Shown: positions 16,588-24,751, counted from the first letter of the stretch. The stretch is 33,747 nt of DNA from Planococcus soli (GCF_016881065.1 NZ_WXYN01000023.1:1-33747), one strand, 5' to 3'. The notes: generated from the letters alone by a model not told the origin. Numbers and translations are program-made.

Positions 16588-16700
16588 CTCTTATTCCGAG
16601 CTGGTGGAGGGGACAGGCCCTATGAAACCCGGCAACCTGCTGCTATTGCAGTGATGGTGCCAAACCTGAAGCAAGGTGCACAGGCCTTGGATGATAAGAG
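16588..16700 (+). ncRNA. SAM-I (S-box) riboswitch aptamer
   Basis: All S-box landmarks are present: P1 CTCTTAT (16588-16594) with ATAAGAG (16694-16700), the GGTGGAGGGACAGGCCC.. block, TGAAACCCGGCAACC, and the conserved TGGTGCCAA preceding CCTG...CAAGGTGC. It binds S-adenosylmethionine. With SAM, P1 forms and the downstream terminator folds. Without SAM, the P1 3' strand plus TGAAAGG (16701-16707) can pair with CCTTTCCTCATTAT (from 16724), blocking the terminator. It controls metK, which makes SAM, closing a feedback loop. Confidence 0.97.
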
Positions 16701-16722
16701 TGAAAGGTGCTTATGATGATTC

Positions 16723-16759
16723 TCCTTTCCTCATTATGTATGAGTGAAGGGATTTTTTT
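16723..16759 (+). terminator. SAM riboswitch terminator
   Basis: CCTTTC-CTCAT (from 16724) pairs with ATGAG-T-GAAGGG (to 16751), with one bulged T, followed by seven T at 16753-16759. Its 5' arm is shared with the antiterminator. Confidence 0.9.
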
Positions 16760-16865
16760 ATGGAATGCCCTTAATCCTCGTGTGAAAGGCCACAAACGGC
16801 TTGAAGTTCAATCTGGATTTTGTCTGGAACGGACTTGACATGGGAAACGAGTACCGTATCAATTT

Positions 16866-16879
16866 CGAGAGCAATCTCG
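16866..16879 (+). other. Small GCAA-tetraloop hairpin before the metK ribosome binding site
   Basis: CGAGA-GCAA-TCTCG forms a 5-bp stem closed by a GNRA tetraloop, eight bases upstream of AAGGAGGA (16888-16895). It lies in the 140-base leader between the riboswitch terminator and the TTG start. Confidence 0.5.
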
Positions 16880-16902
16880 CAGGATATAAGGAGGAACATT
16901 TT

Positions 16903-18111
16903 TTGAAAAACCGTCGATTATTTACATCAGAATCAGTAACAGAAGGACATCCGGATAAAATTTGTGACCAAATCTCAGATGCTATTTTGGATGCAATCTT
17001 GACCGAGGATCCAAACGCGCGTGTTGCGTGCGAAACGACCGTAACGACAGGACTGGTTCTAGTAGCCGGAGAAATCACCACTTCAACTTATGTGGATATC
17101 CCGAAAGTCGTTAGACAAACGGTAAGAGAAATTGGGTATACACGAGCTAAATACGGTTTCGACTCAGAAACAAGTGCTGTTCTTACAGCGATCGATGAGC
17201 AATCACCGGATATCGCTGCAGGAGTCAACGTAGCGCTTGAATCGCGCGAAGGCCAAATGACAGATAAAGAATTGGATGATATCGGAGCAGGCGACCAAGG
17301 GTTGATGTTCGGATACGCCAACAATGAAACAGAAGAATTGATGCCATTGCCGATTTCATTGGCACATAAATTGGCACGCCGTTTAGCAGAAGTACGCAAA
17401 GAAGAAATTCTTCCATACTTGCGTCCGGATGGCAAAACGCAAGTGACTGTCGAGTATGACGAAAATAACAAACCGCTTCGTGTGGATACGATTGTTATTT
17501 CGACTCAGCATCATCCGGAAGTAACACTGGAGCAAATCCAGCGCAACATCAAAGAGTATGTCATTAAAGAAGTCGTTCCTGAGAAATGGATCGATGAAGA
17601 TACTAAATACTTCATTAACCCAACGGGGCGTTTCGTTATCGGTGGACCTCAGGGAGATGCAGGCTTGACTGGCCGCAAAATCATCGTAGATACCTACGGT
17701 GGATATGCACGCCACGGCGGCGGCGCATTTTCCGGTAAAGACGCGACAAAAGTTGACCGTTCAGCAGCCTATGCTGCACGCTACGTGGCGAAAAACATCG
17801 TAGCTGCTGGCCTTGCAGACAAATGTGAGGTCCAACTGGCATATGCAATCGGTGTAGCACATCCTGTATCGATCGCTTTTGATACATTCGGAACGGGCGT
17901 TGTAGATGAAGACAAACTAGACGATTTGGTACGCGCAAACTTTGATTTGCGTCCTGCTGGAATCATCAAGATGCTTGATCTTCGCCGTCCGATCTACAAG
18001 CAGACTGCAGCCTACGGCCATTTCGGACGTACGGATGTTGATCTTCCTTGGGAGCGCACAGACAAAGCAGCAATTTTGAAAGAACAAGCTGGCGTCGAAG
18101 CTGGCATTTGA
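16903..18111 (+). CDS. metK: S-adenosylmethionine synthetase MetK
   Basis: Makes S-adenosylmethionine from methionine and ATP. Signatures are [20 protein letters not shown] at the N-terminus (methionine/ATP and Mg site), [32 protein letters not shown] and [19 protein letters not shown] (P-loop-like). I place the start at the TTG at 16903 (402 residues, [11 protein letters not shown]), seven bases after AAGGAGGA and matching known Bacillus MetK ends. The frame is open upstream (ATG at 16840, and back to 16801), but the extension is unlike the family and contains the ribosome binding site. It is controlled by the SAM-I riboswitch and followed by a bidirectional terminator. Confidence 0.97.
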   Translation: MKNRRLFTSESVTEGHPDKICDQISDAILDAILTEDPNARVACETTVTTGLVLVAGEITTSTYVDIPKVVRQTVREIGYTRAKYGFDSETSAVLTAIDEQSPDIAAGVNVALESREGQMTDKELDDIGAGDQGLMFGYANNETEELMPLPISLAHKLARRLAEVRKEEILPYLRPDGKTQVTVEYDENNKPLRVDTIVISTQHHPEVTLEQIQRNIKEYVIKEVVPEKWIDEDTKYFINPTGRFVIGGPQGDAGLTGRKIIVDTYGGYARHGGGAFSGKDATKVDRSAAYAARYVAKNIVAAGLADKCEVQLAYAIGVAHPVSIAFDTFGTGVVDEDKLDDLVRANFDLRPAGIIKMLDLRRPIYKQTAAYGHFGRTDVDLPWERTDKAAILKEQAGVEAGI

Positions 18112-18125
18112 TCTTTTGTGGCATG

Positions 18126-18167
18126 AAAAAGGACGGCCCGGCAGTGATGCCCGGTCGTCCTTTTTTT
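18126..18167. terminator. Bidirectional terminator, metK / gamma-carbonic anhydrase gene
   Basis: AAAGGACG and CCGG (18128-18141) pair with CCGG and CGTCCTTT (18151-18163), with seven T following and five A preceding. It separates convergent genes. Confidence 0.9.
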
Positions 18168-18171
18168 CATA

Positions 18172-18687
18172 CTATTCTTTTTGAAGCGATTTGTAATAAG
18201 CGCCTTTTTCAGCATATTCGCGAACAATCCGTTCCATGTCCACCTTGTCATCATCACGCAGTTCCCGGACGACTTTCGCAGGGCGCCCAAGAGCGAGCAT
18301 GCCGGGTGGGATTACTTTACCAGGCGGAACCAGGCTGCCGGCCCCGATAAATGCGCCTTCTCCGACTTCGGCACCGTCAAGAATGATTGAGCCCATGCCA
18401 ACCAATGCCCCTTTTCGAATGGTGCAGCTGTGGAGGGTCACTTGATGGCCAATTGTTACTTCGTCTTCCAACAGCAATGTTTTACCCGGGCTTTGGTGCA
18501 GCATGCAAAGATCCTGGATATTTACTTTGTTGCCGATAATGGTTGGAGAGACGTCACCGCGAATTACCGTATTGAACCAAACCGATGATTCAGCTCCGAT
18601 GGTCACATCACCGGAAATGGTTGTATAGTCTGCGATAAAAACAGATGGGTCAATTTGGGGGAATTTGTCTTTAAATGGATAAATCAT
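18172..18687 (-). CDS. ytoA: Gamma-carbonic anhydrase family protein (YtoA-like)
   Basis: A 171-residue left-handed beta-helix protein made of hexapeptide repeats, trimeric in the family. The putative metal ligands His64 (CMLHQSPG), His81 and His86 (IGHQVTLHS) and the structural Arg43/Asp45 (VIRGDV) of gamma-carbonic anhydrases are all present. Activity has not been shown for most members, so the enzymatic call is by family. ATG with AAAGGAG about six bases upstream. It matches B. subtilis YtoA in length and in its position downstream of metK. Confidence 0.92.
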   Translation of the reverse strand: MIYPFKDKFPQIDPSVFIADYTTISGDVTIGAESSVWFNTVIRGDVSPTIIGNKVNIQDLCMLHQSPGKTLLLEDEVTIGHQVTLHSCTIRKGALVGMGSIILDGAEVGEGAFIGAGSLVPPGKVIPPGMLALGRPAKVVRELRDDDKVDMERIVREYAEKGAYYKSLQKE

Positions 18688-18801
18688 GGCAAAGCTCCTT
18701 TAAAAAAGATAAGATATTCTATAATCGTAACAAATGAAATCAAAACGTCAAATCGAAGTGCAGCCTCAACTCGTGATGGGCGAAAGAAAGGAAGTTGGAC
18801 T

Positions 18802-19608
18802 ATGTGGAAATGGCAGGCAGAAGGAACGGCAAAGGCGGTAGTCGTGCTGGTTCACAGTGCGTATGAACAGCATTTACGCTATGCGTGGCAAATCGAAAAA
18901 TGGCGATCGGCTGGATTTCATGTCTATATGGGAGATTTGCCAGGCCATGGCAAAAACGCGGGAGCCGACAATGTCCACCGCGAATCGTTTGATGTCTACG
19001 AGCAGGCAGTGCATGATATGCTGAAGCTGTCATCGGAAAACGATCTGCCGGTATTTGTCATTGCCCATGGCCTTGGTGCCACCATCACCATGAATATTCT
19101 TGGCAACCGAAAATTCAATGTAGCCGGAGCCGTCTTTACGTCTCCGTGGCTGCAGTTAAAGAAGTTGCCGCCAAAAGCGCCCAACGCATTTCCAGGTGTT
19201 GCCCAACTAACCGGACGCAGGAAAATGGACCACGAAATCACGCTGCGTGATCTGACGAGAAGCCAATTCACCCTTGACCAGGAAGCCGAAAACAAGATGT
19301 ATCATACTGTCATCACTGCATCGTGGTTTAAAGAATTGCAGAGCTATATGAAAGAAACAGCAGCTGCTGTCGAGGTTTATCCGCAGATTCCGACCTATCT
19401 GCACACAGCAGAGCGGGATGCAATCACCGAAAAAGAAACTGCCCGCCAATGGCTGTTGAAGCAGCAGCTCACCGAGTTCAGCTACAAGGAATGGAAATTC
19501 TGTTACCATGACATTTTTCAGGAACCGGAAAAAGAGGAAGTGTTTTTGGCGACGCAAGGGTTTATTCACACCGTCTTGCGTTCGGTCGGTTACGTGATTG
19601 AGGAATAA
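18802..19608 (+). CDS. ytpA: YtpA-like alpha/beta hydrolase with nucleophile Ser replaced by Gly
   Basis: A 268-residue monoacylglycerol-lipase/lysophospholipase-like protein. B. subtilis YtpA is a phospholipase tied to the antibiotic bacilysocin. Similar segments are the MWKWQAE start, EKWRSAGFHVYMGDLPGHG, and the end YKEWKFCYHDIFQEPEKE. The usual nucleophile elbow GHSMGG reads AHGLGA here, with Gly90 (GGC, 19069-19071) where serine is expected. The acid Asp206 and base His236 remain, so it is probably inactive as a serine hydrolase or has another role. The start is the ATG at 18802 with AAAGGAAG upstream; the open frame back to 18655 overlaps the ytoA promoter. No frameshift is seen. Confidence 0.85.
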   Translation: MWKWQAEGTAKAVVVLVHSAYEQHLRYAWQIEKWRSAGFHVYMGDLPGHGKNAGADNVHRESFDVYEQAVHDMLKLSSENDLPVFVIAHGLGATITMNILGNRKFNVAGAVFTSPWLQLKKLPPKAPNAFPGVAQLTGRRKMDHEITLRDLTRSQFTLDQEAENKMYHTVITASWFKELQSYMKETAAAVEVYPQIPTYLHTAERDAITEKETARQWLLKQQLTEFSYKEWKFCYHDIFQEPEKEEVFLATQGFIHTVLRSVGYVIEE

Positions 19609-19617
19609 AGAGAAACT

Positions 19618-19731
19618 TCAATCAGTGGAGGTTATTCCCGCTGATTGTTAGTTGATCCAATCGGACTTTTACGGTCAGTGGATCTCCCGCTCGAAGGAGG
19701 GAGAGCCCTACTGCCCGTTAAAGCGGGATAA
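19618..19731 (+). other. Structured leader of unknown type, possible dispersed repeat
   Basis: The gap before the luciferase-like gene folds into a series of local hairpins. AATCAGTGG (19620-19628) pairs with CCGCTGATT (19638-19646). GATCCA (19654-19659) pairs with TGGATC (19679-19684), enclosing GAC/GTC. CTCCC (19684-19688) pairs with GGGAG (19699-19703). CCCG (19714-19717) pairs with CGGG (19724-19727), just before the ribosome binding site. It does not match a riboswitch class I know, and there is no T tract. It could be a regulatory leader or a copy of a family-specific intergenic repeat. Confidence 0.45.
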
Positions 19732-19745
19732 AGGAGAAAACGACA

Positions 19746-20753
19746 ATGGCATTAACCTATAGCATACTCGACCAATCACCTATTTCAGAAGGCAGCTCTC
19801 CGCAGGAAGCCCTGAAACAGACAGCGATCCTCGCACAAAAAGCCGAGCGATGGGGTTACACACGGTTTTGGGTGTCAGAGCATCACGACGCGGCGACGTT
19901 GGCCGGCTCTTCTCCGGAAGTGCTGATTGCACATCTCGGTGCTGTGACGAAAAGCATTCGCCTCGGTTCTGGCGGTGTCATGCTGCCGCATTATGCCGCT
20001 TTTAAAATCGCGGAAAACTTCAAACTGCTGGAAGCTTTGTATCCAAATAGAATTGATGCAGGAGTCGGCCGAGCACCAGGAGGAATGCCACGCGCTTCCT
20101 ATGCGTTAAATGAGGGGAAAAAGCGTGATACAAGCCAGTTTCCTGCGCAAATCGACGATCTTCGCATGTATTTGACGGATTCAATTCCTGAAGAACATCC
20201 TTATTACGGCATGAAAGCGACACCGGTAACTAAGCACAGCCCGCCAATCTGGATGCTAGGCTCGAGCGAAAACTCAGCAAAGTTAGCGGCAGAAAAAGGG
20301 CTGCCATATATGTTTGCACATTTCATCAACGGCGAAGGCGGACAACAGTTTGCGCAAGAATACCGTAAACACTTTAAGTCCCATGAGGAAAGCAAGCCGC
20401 ATGTAGGCTTTGCGATATTTGTCGTCTGCCAGGAAACGCCCGAGGAGGCAGAACGCGTGGCTTCCTCGATGGATCTTTCTCTGTGCATGGGAGCACAGGG
20501 CATGCCATCCAAAGGTACACCGCCGCCAGAGACAGCAATGGCTTATTCATATTCCAAATTCGAAAAATTGCTGGTAGCTGAAAACCGTCGGCGGATGGTT
20601 GTGGGGACTCCAGACCAAGTTGTGGACCAATTGGAGGCATTGGCAGCCGAGTACGGAGCAGACGAAGTGATGCTGGTGTCATCTGCCTATGATTTCAAAG
20701 ACAAACTGAATACTTTTCAGCTGGTAGCGGAAGAAATGCAGAAACGCCAATAG
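19746..20753 (+). CDS. LLM-class flavin-dependent oxidoreductase (luciferase-like, YtmO type)
   Basis: A 335-residue bacterial-luciferase-like TIM-barrel monooxygenase expected to use reduced flavin supplied by another enzyme. Family marks are LDQSPISEGSSPQEAL at the start, WVSEHHDAATLAGSSPEVLI, IRLGSGGVMLPHYAAFKIAE, RIDAGVGRAPGG and a C-terminal RMVVGTPDQVVDQL. This is the MsnO8/YtmO branch; the substrate is unknown. ATG with AAAGGAG nine bases upstream, next to the structured leader. The stop codon lies inside a perfect palindromic terminator. Confidence 0.93.
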   Translation: MALTYSILDQSPISEGSSPQEALKQTAILAQKAERWGYTRFWVSEHHDAATLAGSSPEVLIAHLGAVTKSIRLGSGGVMLPHYAAFKIAENFKLLEALYPNRIDAGVGRAPGGMPRASYALNEGKKRDTSQFPAQIDDLRMYLTDSIPEEHPYYGMKATPVTKHSPPIWMLGSSENSAKLAAEKGLPYMFAHFINGEGGQQFAQEYRKHFKSHEESKPHVGFAIFVVCQETPEEAERVASSMDLSLCMGAQGMPSKGTPPPETAMAYSYSKFEKLLVAENRRRMVVGTPDQVVDQLEALAAEYGADEVMLVSSAYDFKDKLNTFQLVAEEMQKRQ

Positions 20754-20777
20754 GAAATTTCCTATTGGCGTTTTTTT
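20742..20777 (+). terminator. Palindromic terminator of the luciferase-like gene
   Basis: AAACGCCAATAGGAAA (20742-20757) is followed directly by its exact complement (20758-20773) and then a run of T to 20777. The TAG stop (20751-20753) is in the 5' arm. Confidence 0.9.
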
Positions 20778-20872
20778 GGCGTAAAATATTTTTTTAAGAC
20801 TCTGAGTGACAGATGGTAAGTTACAACATATGAAGCTAACTTAAAAAGAGCCTATTTTAAATTGTCATCAAT

Positions 20873-21817
20873 TTAATGGGAATGGTTGTGTAATGGGTTA
20901 TTTTTTACCGTACAAAGAATAGAGTCGTTGTGTTGATGTGCCTTTGTTTCCATTTGAATTGTCACATGAGATATCCCTTTATGTTCAAGGCTATATTCAA
21001 GGTTGTGCAATATGTGTTCGCTTTCTGCAATAGTTAGTTGGTTATCGACCACTGCATGGCAGGACAAGGCATTCATCCCACTGGTGATGGACCAGATGTG
21101 AAGATCGTGAATTCCCTGGATTCCTTTTGTCTTGCTGATGGTTTCAAGGATATCATCTACATCAACGTTGTGCGGAGTTCCTTCCATCAAAACATGTACA
21201 GCGGCTTTGGTCACAAAATAACCGCTTCTTAGAACAAGGACTGCTACAATCACACTTGCCGCTGGGTCTGCCCATCCCCAGCCAAAGAATATGATCAGCA
21301 GCGCAGCTGCAATGGCGCCAACAGAGCCCAGCATGTCGCTTAAAACATGCAAATAAGCGCCGCGCATGTTCAAGTTTTCGTGGGTATCCCCGCCGCGCAT
21401 CATAATCCAGGCAACAACAATGTTTACTGCCAGTCCGATGACGCTGATAATGAGCATTCCGGTAGTGGCAACTTCCGGCGGGTTTGCAAAACGCTCAATA
21501 GCTTCATAAAAAATATAACCGGCAATCGCTATTAAGGTCACGCCATTTATGACTGACGCCAAGATCTCGAACCGCTTGTATCCGTAAGTTTTGCTATGAT
21601 TAGCAGCTTTTTCGGCCAGCTTGAATGCAATAAGAGCAATTGCCAATGAAATAGAATCGCTCAGCATATGGCCAGCATCGGATAAAAGAGCCAAACTGTT
21701 TGTCAAAAAACCACCGATGGCCTCAACAATCATGTAACTGGTAATGATTAAAAATGAAATTTTCAAAACTTTTTTGTTTGCTCCGTGCGTGTGGTCATGA
21801 TTATGATCATGTGCCAT
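20873..21817 (-). CDS. czcD: Cation diffusion facilitator CzcD (Zn/Co/Cd efflux)
   Basis: A six-helix proton-coupled metal exporter of 314 residues. His-rich ends (HDHNHDHTHG at the N-terminus, NPLHNHSH at the C-terminus) flank the membrane part. The metal site is visible as SDAGHMLSDS in helix 2 and HVLSDMLGS in helix 5, the HxxxD pairs typical of zinc CDF proteins. The C-terminal domain contains GIHDLHIWSI. Two adjacent ATGs (21818-21820 and 21815-21817) follow GAGGAGG; I choose the second for spacing. It lies 70 bases downstream of czrA on the same strand and is expected to be derepressed by zinc. Confidence 0.94.
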   Translation of the reverse strand: MAHDHNHDHTHGANKKVLKISFLIITSYMIVEAIGGFLTNSLALLSDAGHMLSDSISLAIALIAFKLAEKAANHSKTYGYKRFEILASVINGVTLIAIAGYIFYEAIERFANPPEVATTGMLIISVIGLAVNIVVAWIMMRGGDTHENLNMRGAYLHVLSDMLGSVGAIAAALLIIFFGWGWADPAASVIVAVLVLRSGYFVTKAAVHVLMEGTPHNVDVDDILETISKTKGIQGIHDLHIWSITSGMNALSCHAVVDNQLTIAESEHILHNLEYSLEHKGISHVTIQMETKAHQHNDSILCTVKNNPLHNHSH

Positions 21818-21887
21818 CATAAGCCCTCCTCGCAACTTCTAAAGTTAGTAGAGTCCACTGTAATTTGATTGACACATCAACCCGAGC

Positions 21888-22223
21888 TTAATTATGGGTT
21901 GCGTGCTCAATGGCCTGATTCAGCAAATTCATAATATGGTCGTCGTCTTTTGAATAGTACAGGGTGGTTCCGGCTCTTCTGTATTTGACTAAACGCAATT
22001 GCTTTAAAAAGCGCAGTTGATGGGACACGGTGGACTGCCCTAAATCCAATTTTTCAGCCAGCTCATTAACGGAATGTTCGGCAGAGCACAATAGATTCAA
22101 AATGCGAATCCGTGTCGGGTCGCTCAATGCCTTGAACGTTTGGGACACAAGAAACAAGGTTTCTTCATCTAAAGGGTGTTCATTTAGTAAGAAATTTTCA
22201 TCTTTTTTAAAATCCTTATTCAT
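21888..22223 (-). CDS. czrA: ArsR/SmtB-family zinc/cobalt-sensing repressor CzrA
   Basis: A 111-residue winged-helix repressor. The recognition helix is in [20 protein letters not shown]. The C-terminal alpha-5 metal site has the exact zinc-sensor pattern DxHx10HxxH (DDH...EHATH at the end of the protein), as in staphylococcal/Bacillus CzrA. The alpha-3N cysteine pair of arsenic sensors is absent. The ATG is preceded by GGAGGTG. It heads the czrA-czcD operon and lies below a 30-bp palindromic operator next to its own promoter, implying autorepression released by Zn or Co. Confidence 0.95.
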   Translation of the reverse strand: MNKDFKKDENFLLNEHPLDEETLFLVSQTFKALSDPTRIRILNLLCSAEHSVNELAEKLDLGQSTVSHQLRFLKQLRLVKYRRAGTTLYYSKDDDHIMNLLNQAIEHATHN

Positions 22224-22263
22224 CAGCTATGCACCTCCAAATGGAATAGTAGAAAATCAATTA

Positions 22264-22293
22264 TCAATATATGAGCATATGTTCATATATTGA
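22264..22293. promoter_or_regulatory. CzrA operator
   Basis: A 30-bp palindrome, TCAATATATGA at 22264-22274 mirrored by TCATATATTGA at 22283-22293 around CATATG, with one mismatched pair. It contains the ATATGA...TCATAT arms typical of ArsR-family zinc-sensor operators. It starts at the -10 and covers the transcription start. Confidence 0.9.
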
Positions 22294-22321
22294 TTGTAAG
22301 GCGAATATCAAGGAATGTCAA
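22293..22321 (-). promoter_or_regulatory. Strong sigma-A promoter of czrA-czcD
   Basis: On the minus strand TTGACA (22321-22316), a 17-base spacer and TACAAT (22298-22293). The operator overlaps its downstream edge. Confidence 0.9.
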
Positions 22322-22528
22322 GGCGGCAGCCACTGGCTTTTTTCAATCAAATAATGAATAATATGCAGAAATAAAGCAGAAGGTTGTTAACCATTTTTAA
22401 AAAAGGAATGCAGGAGTTGCAGCACTTTGTATATTCAGGAGTTTAGTGCTTTCATTTGGTGGCTAAAAGAAAATGCGGTTTAATAGAGTTAGAACATAAA
22501 TGAAGATCAGCAGAAGGGGGAAAAGAGG
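22322..22528 (+). other. Upstream region of the threonine-aldolase-like gene
   Basis: About 200 bp with no open reading frame of note. A possible hairpin pairs AGCACT (about 22419-22424) with AGTGCT (about 22445-22450). A weak TTGGTG-N18-TTAATA promoter-like pair lies near 22457-22486. AGAAGGGGG at 22512-22520 is the ribosome binding site of the next gene. Confidence 0.35.
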
Positions 22529-23575
22529 TTGATAAGATTTGAGAATGACTATGCAGAAGGAGCACATAGACGAATTTTGGAACGGCTATTGGAAACAAAC
22601 GAAGAACAAAGCGCAGGCTATGGCATGGATGAGTATAGTGAACGAGCCAAAATGTTAATAAAGGATGCCTGCGATGCGCCCTCAGCAGATGTTCATTTCC
22701 TGGTAGGGGGTACGCAAACAAATACGATTTTAATCGCTTCTGTTTTGCGCCCCCATCAAGGTGTGATTTCTGCACATTCGGGCCATATTGCCGTACATGA
22801 AACGGGTGCAATAGAAGCGACGGGCCATAAAGTCCTTATTTTGCCGAGTGAAGATGGAAAAATTAACGCAGAACAAGTTAGGCGGGTGCATGTAGAGCAT
22901 TGGAACGACCCTACTCACGAACACATTGTCCAGCCGGCCATGGTCTACCTATCCAATCCGACAGAATTGGGCACAACCTACAGCAAAACAGAGTTGGAAC
23001 AGCTGCGGAAGGTGTGCCTGGATTGTGAGTTAATCTTAATGATGGATGGTGCCAGACTGGGATACGGATTGGCTTCAGAAGGCAGCGACTTAACATTAGC
23101 CGATGTTGCCAGACTTTGTGATGTGTTTTATATTGGGGGAACAAAGATTGGTGCATTGTTTGGAGAAGCTGTAGTGATTACAAATCCAGCTTTGAAAAAA
23201 GATTTCCGCTACATGATCAAACAAAGAGGCGGGCTGTTGGCTAAAGGACGGATACTGGGAATCCAGTTTGAAACGCTTTTTCAAGATGGCTTGTACATGG
23301 AGTTGTCCAAACACGCAGTGGATGCGGCAACAACCATTCGAGCAGCTTTTGAAAATAATGGAATTAAATTAAGATATGACTCGAAAACCAACCAGCAATT
23401 TCCGATCCTCAGAAACGATGAGATAGAAAAATTAAGCAAAAAATATGCATTCCATACTTGGGAAAAGATAAATGAAACCGAAAGCGTCGTCAGGTTCTGC
23501 ACCAGCTGGTCTACTAAGGTGGAACATGTGCGTGCATTAGTGAATGATATTGAATCACTGAAACGCAGGCAATAA
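22529..23575 (+). CDS. Threonine-aldolase-family PLP enzyme (beta-eliminating lyase fold)
   Basis: A 348-residue fold-type I PLP enzyme related to low-specificity L-threonine aldolase, which splits threonine to glycine and acetaldehyde. The PLP lysine is Lys206 in FYIGGTKIGA. The cofactor-holding Asp173 is in MMDGARLGYG. The FENDYAEGAH start and the VGGTQTNTILIAS and SAHSGHIAVHETGA blocks are typical. The start is TTG at 22529, eight bases after AGAAGGGGG. The exact amino-acid substrate is uncertain within the family. Alone between two intergenic spacers; a hairpin terminator follows about 95 bases after the stop. Confidence 0.85.
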   Translation: MIRFENDYAEGAHRRILERLLETNEEQSAGYGMDEYSERAKMLIKDACDAPSADVHFLVGGTQTNTILIASVLRPHQGVISAHSGHIAVHETGAIEATGHKVLILPSEDGKINAEQVRRVHVEHWNDPTHEHIVQPAMVYLSNPTELGTTYSKTELEQLRKVCLDCELILMMDGARLGYGLASEGSDLTLADVARLCDVFYIGGTKIGALFGEAVVITNPALKKDFRYMIKQRGGLLAKGRILGIQFETLFQDGLYMELSKHAVDAATTIRAAFENNGIKLRYDSKTNQQFPILRNDEIEKLSKKYAFHTWEKINETESVVRFCTSWSTKVEHVRALVNDIESLKRRQ

Positions 23576-23668
23576 AATATGGAAGAGTTTTTTTGAAGTA
23601 TAGCCATCGAAAAAATTATGGCAGCAGTAAAAGACCGAAAAAAGGGCGGACTTCCTTCAAAAAACAGT

Positions 23669-23709
23669 AGAGACAGCATGGCAACGAATTCTGCCTGCTG
23701 TCTCTTTTT
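23669..23709 (+). terminator. Terminator downstream of the threonine-aldolase-like gene
   Basis: AGAGACAGCA (23669-23678) plus GGCA pairs with TGCC plus TGCTGTCTCT (23692-23705), followed by a T run to 23709. A strong intrinsic terminator. Confidence 0.88.
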
Positions 23710-23773
23710 GTATATAGCGTGCTCGACAATTATCGACATGGATCATTCGGGCAAAAGCTAAGGGTCAGTTAAA

Positions 23774-24715
23774 TTATGTGTACTGATCAATTATTTCACG
23801 TGAAAGATTGCAGATACTAGCTATAATTTCTGGGGGTTCAATAATTTTTACGGAAGTGCCTAGCTGGAAAAAGTACCTCGAAACATATTCAATTTCAGTG
23901 CTGCTTATAGTTGCTTCTATATAACCGTGATCATCATCTACCTTTGTGATGTGTGTTTCCAGCCAAGGCTCTCCGCTGCATTGCCTCATTCCTTCACGTG
24001 TCAATTCAACATGCAATTTTATGGAATTTTTGGATTCCTGGTTATGCTGACTTCTCAGCCATGATTTTAAATCAGTTCCGGTATCTACGTTTTGATGTGT
24101 GTTCTCCATAGAAACGATTCTATCCACTCGATAAAGTCGGATTTTTCCGATGCTTACATCCGCGGCAGGCATATACCAAAGACCGTCATTCGCATAAACT
24201 CCCAAAGGAGCAACATTCTTTAAGGTGGTTTTGGTTTTCGAATAGTATTCTATTTTTAGTAGCTGATTTTCAGCTGCGGCATTGATAATTTCTTTCAAAA
24301 AAGGGGAGGGAAGGTTTCTATTTTTGGTTTCAAATAAAAGTACCTCATCTAGTCGAACGACTTTTTTCTTGGCGTCGTTTGGAAGATTAGCATATAACTT
24401 TCTTGTAACAGAGTTGACATTGACCTCAAAAGGCAATGACTTTAAATTTTTTAAAGCCTGAAAAGCAAAAAAGATGGAAAATGCTTCGTTCTCGTCAAAA
24501 ATGACTGGCGGCAGCACTCTATCATGCAATAACCGGTAACCACCATTGCGTCCAGGTTCAGTATAAAGGGGAATGCCCATTTCAGTTAATTCAAGCAAGT
24601 ATCTGTGTGCAGTTCTTATTGAAACACCAAATTCGTTTGCCACATCTTGTGCTACAAATACGCGTTTCGAGTTTACGAAGAGAATCAAATCGAATAGTAC
24701 TTTTGTTTTGGACAT
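23774..24715 (-). CDS. YafY-type transcriptional regulator with HTH and WYL domains
   Basis: A 313-residue regulator. An N-terminal DeoR-like winged helix (residues about 1-60, FGVSIRTAHRYLLELTEMGI, then GGYRLL) is followed by a ligand-sensing WYL domain (LWYMPAADVSIGKIRLYRVDRI, a WYM variant of the motif) and a C-terminal extension. WYL domains bind small molecules or nucleic acids; the ligand here is unknown. I choose the ATG at 24713-24715 (MSKTK), which has AAAGGAG eight bases away. The open frame extends to 24751 through the operator-like repeat. It is divergent from an MDR oxidoreductase across about 80 bp, so it probably controls that gene and itself. Confidence 0.9.
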   Translation of the reverse strand: MSKTKVLFDLILFVNSKRVFVAQDVANEFGVSIRTAHRYLLELTEMGIPLYTEPGRNGGYRLLHDRVLPPVIFDENEAFSIFFAFQALKNLKSLPFEVNVNSVTRKLYANLPNDAKKKVVRLDEVLLFETKNRNLPSPFLKEIINAAAENQLLKIEYYSKTKTTLKNVAPLGVYANDGLWYMPAADVSIGKIRLYRVDRIVSMENTHQNVDTGTDLKSWLRSQHNQESKNSIKLHVELTREGMRQCSGEPWLETHITKVDDDHGYIEATISSTEIEYVSRYFFQLGTSVKIIEPPEIIASICNLSREIIDQYT

Positions 24716-24734
24716 GATCATTTCTCCTTTAATA

Positions 24735-24751
24735 ATGACATGTATTGTCAT
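24735..24751. promoter_or_regulatory. Operator-like inverted repeat between WYL regulator and oxidoreductase
   Basis: ATGACA-TGTAT-TGTCAT, a perfect 6-bp inverted repeat with five-base spacer. TTGTCA (24745-24750), 16 bases upstream of TAGAAA (24767-24772), could be the oxidoreductase promoter, so the repeat would cover its -35. Likely binding site of the divergent regulator. Confidence 0.55.

Noticed and set aside
16801-16902. N-terminal extension of MetK
   Set aside because: The frame is open, but the extra residues do not resemble MetK ends and the AAGGAGGA site at 16888 fits the TTG at 16903.
18655-18801. N-terminal extension of the YtpA-like protein
   Set aside because: Overlaps the start and promoter of the divergent ytoA; basic, non-family sequence; the MWKWQ start has its own ribosome binding site.
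23281-23739. Minus-strand open frame of 152 codons
   Set aside because: Antisense to the threonine-aldolase-like gene and running through its terminator hairpin.
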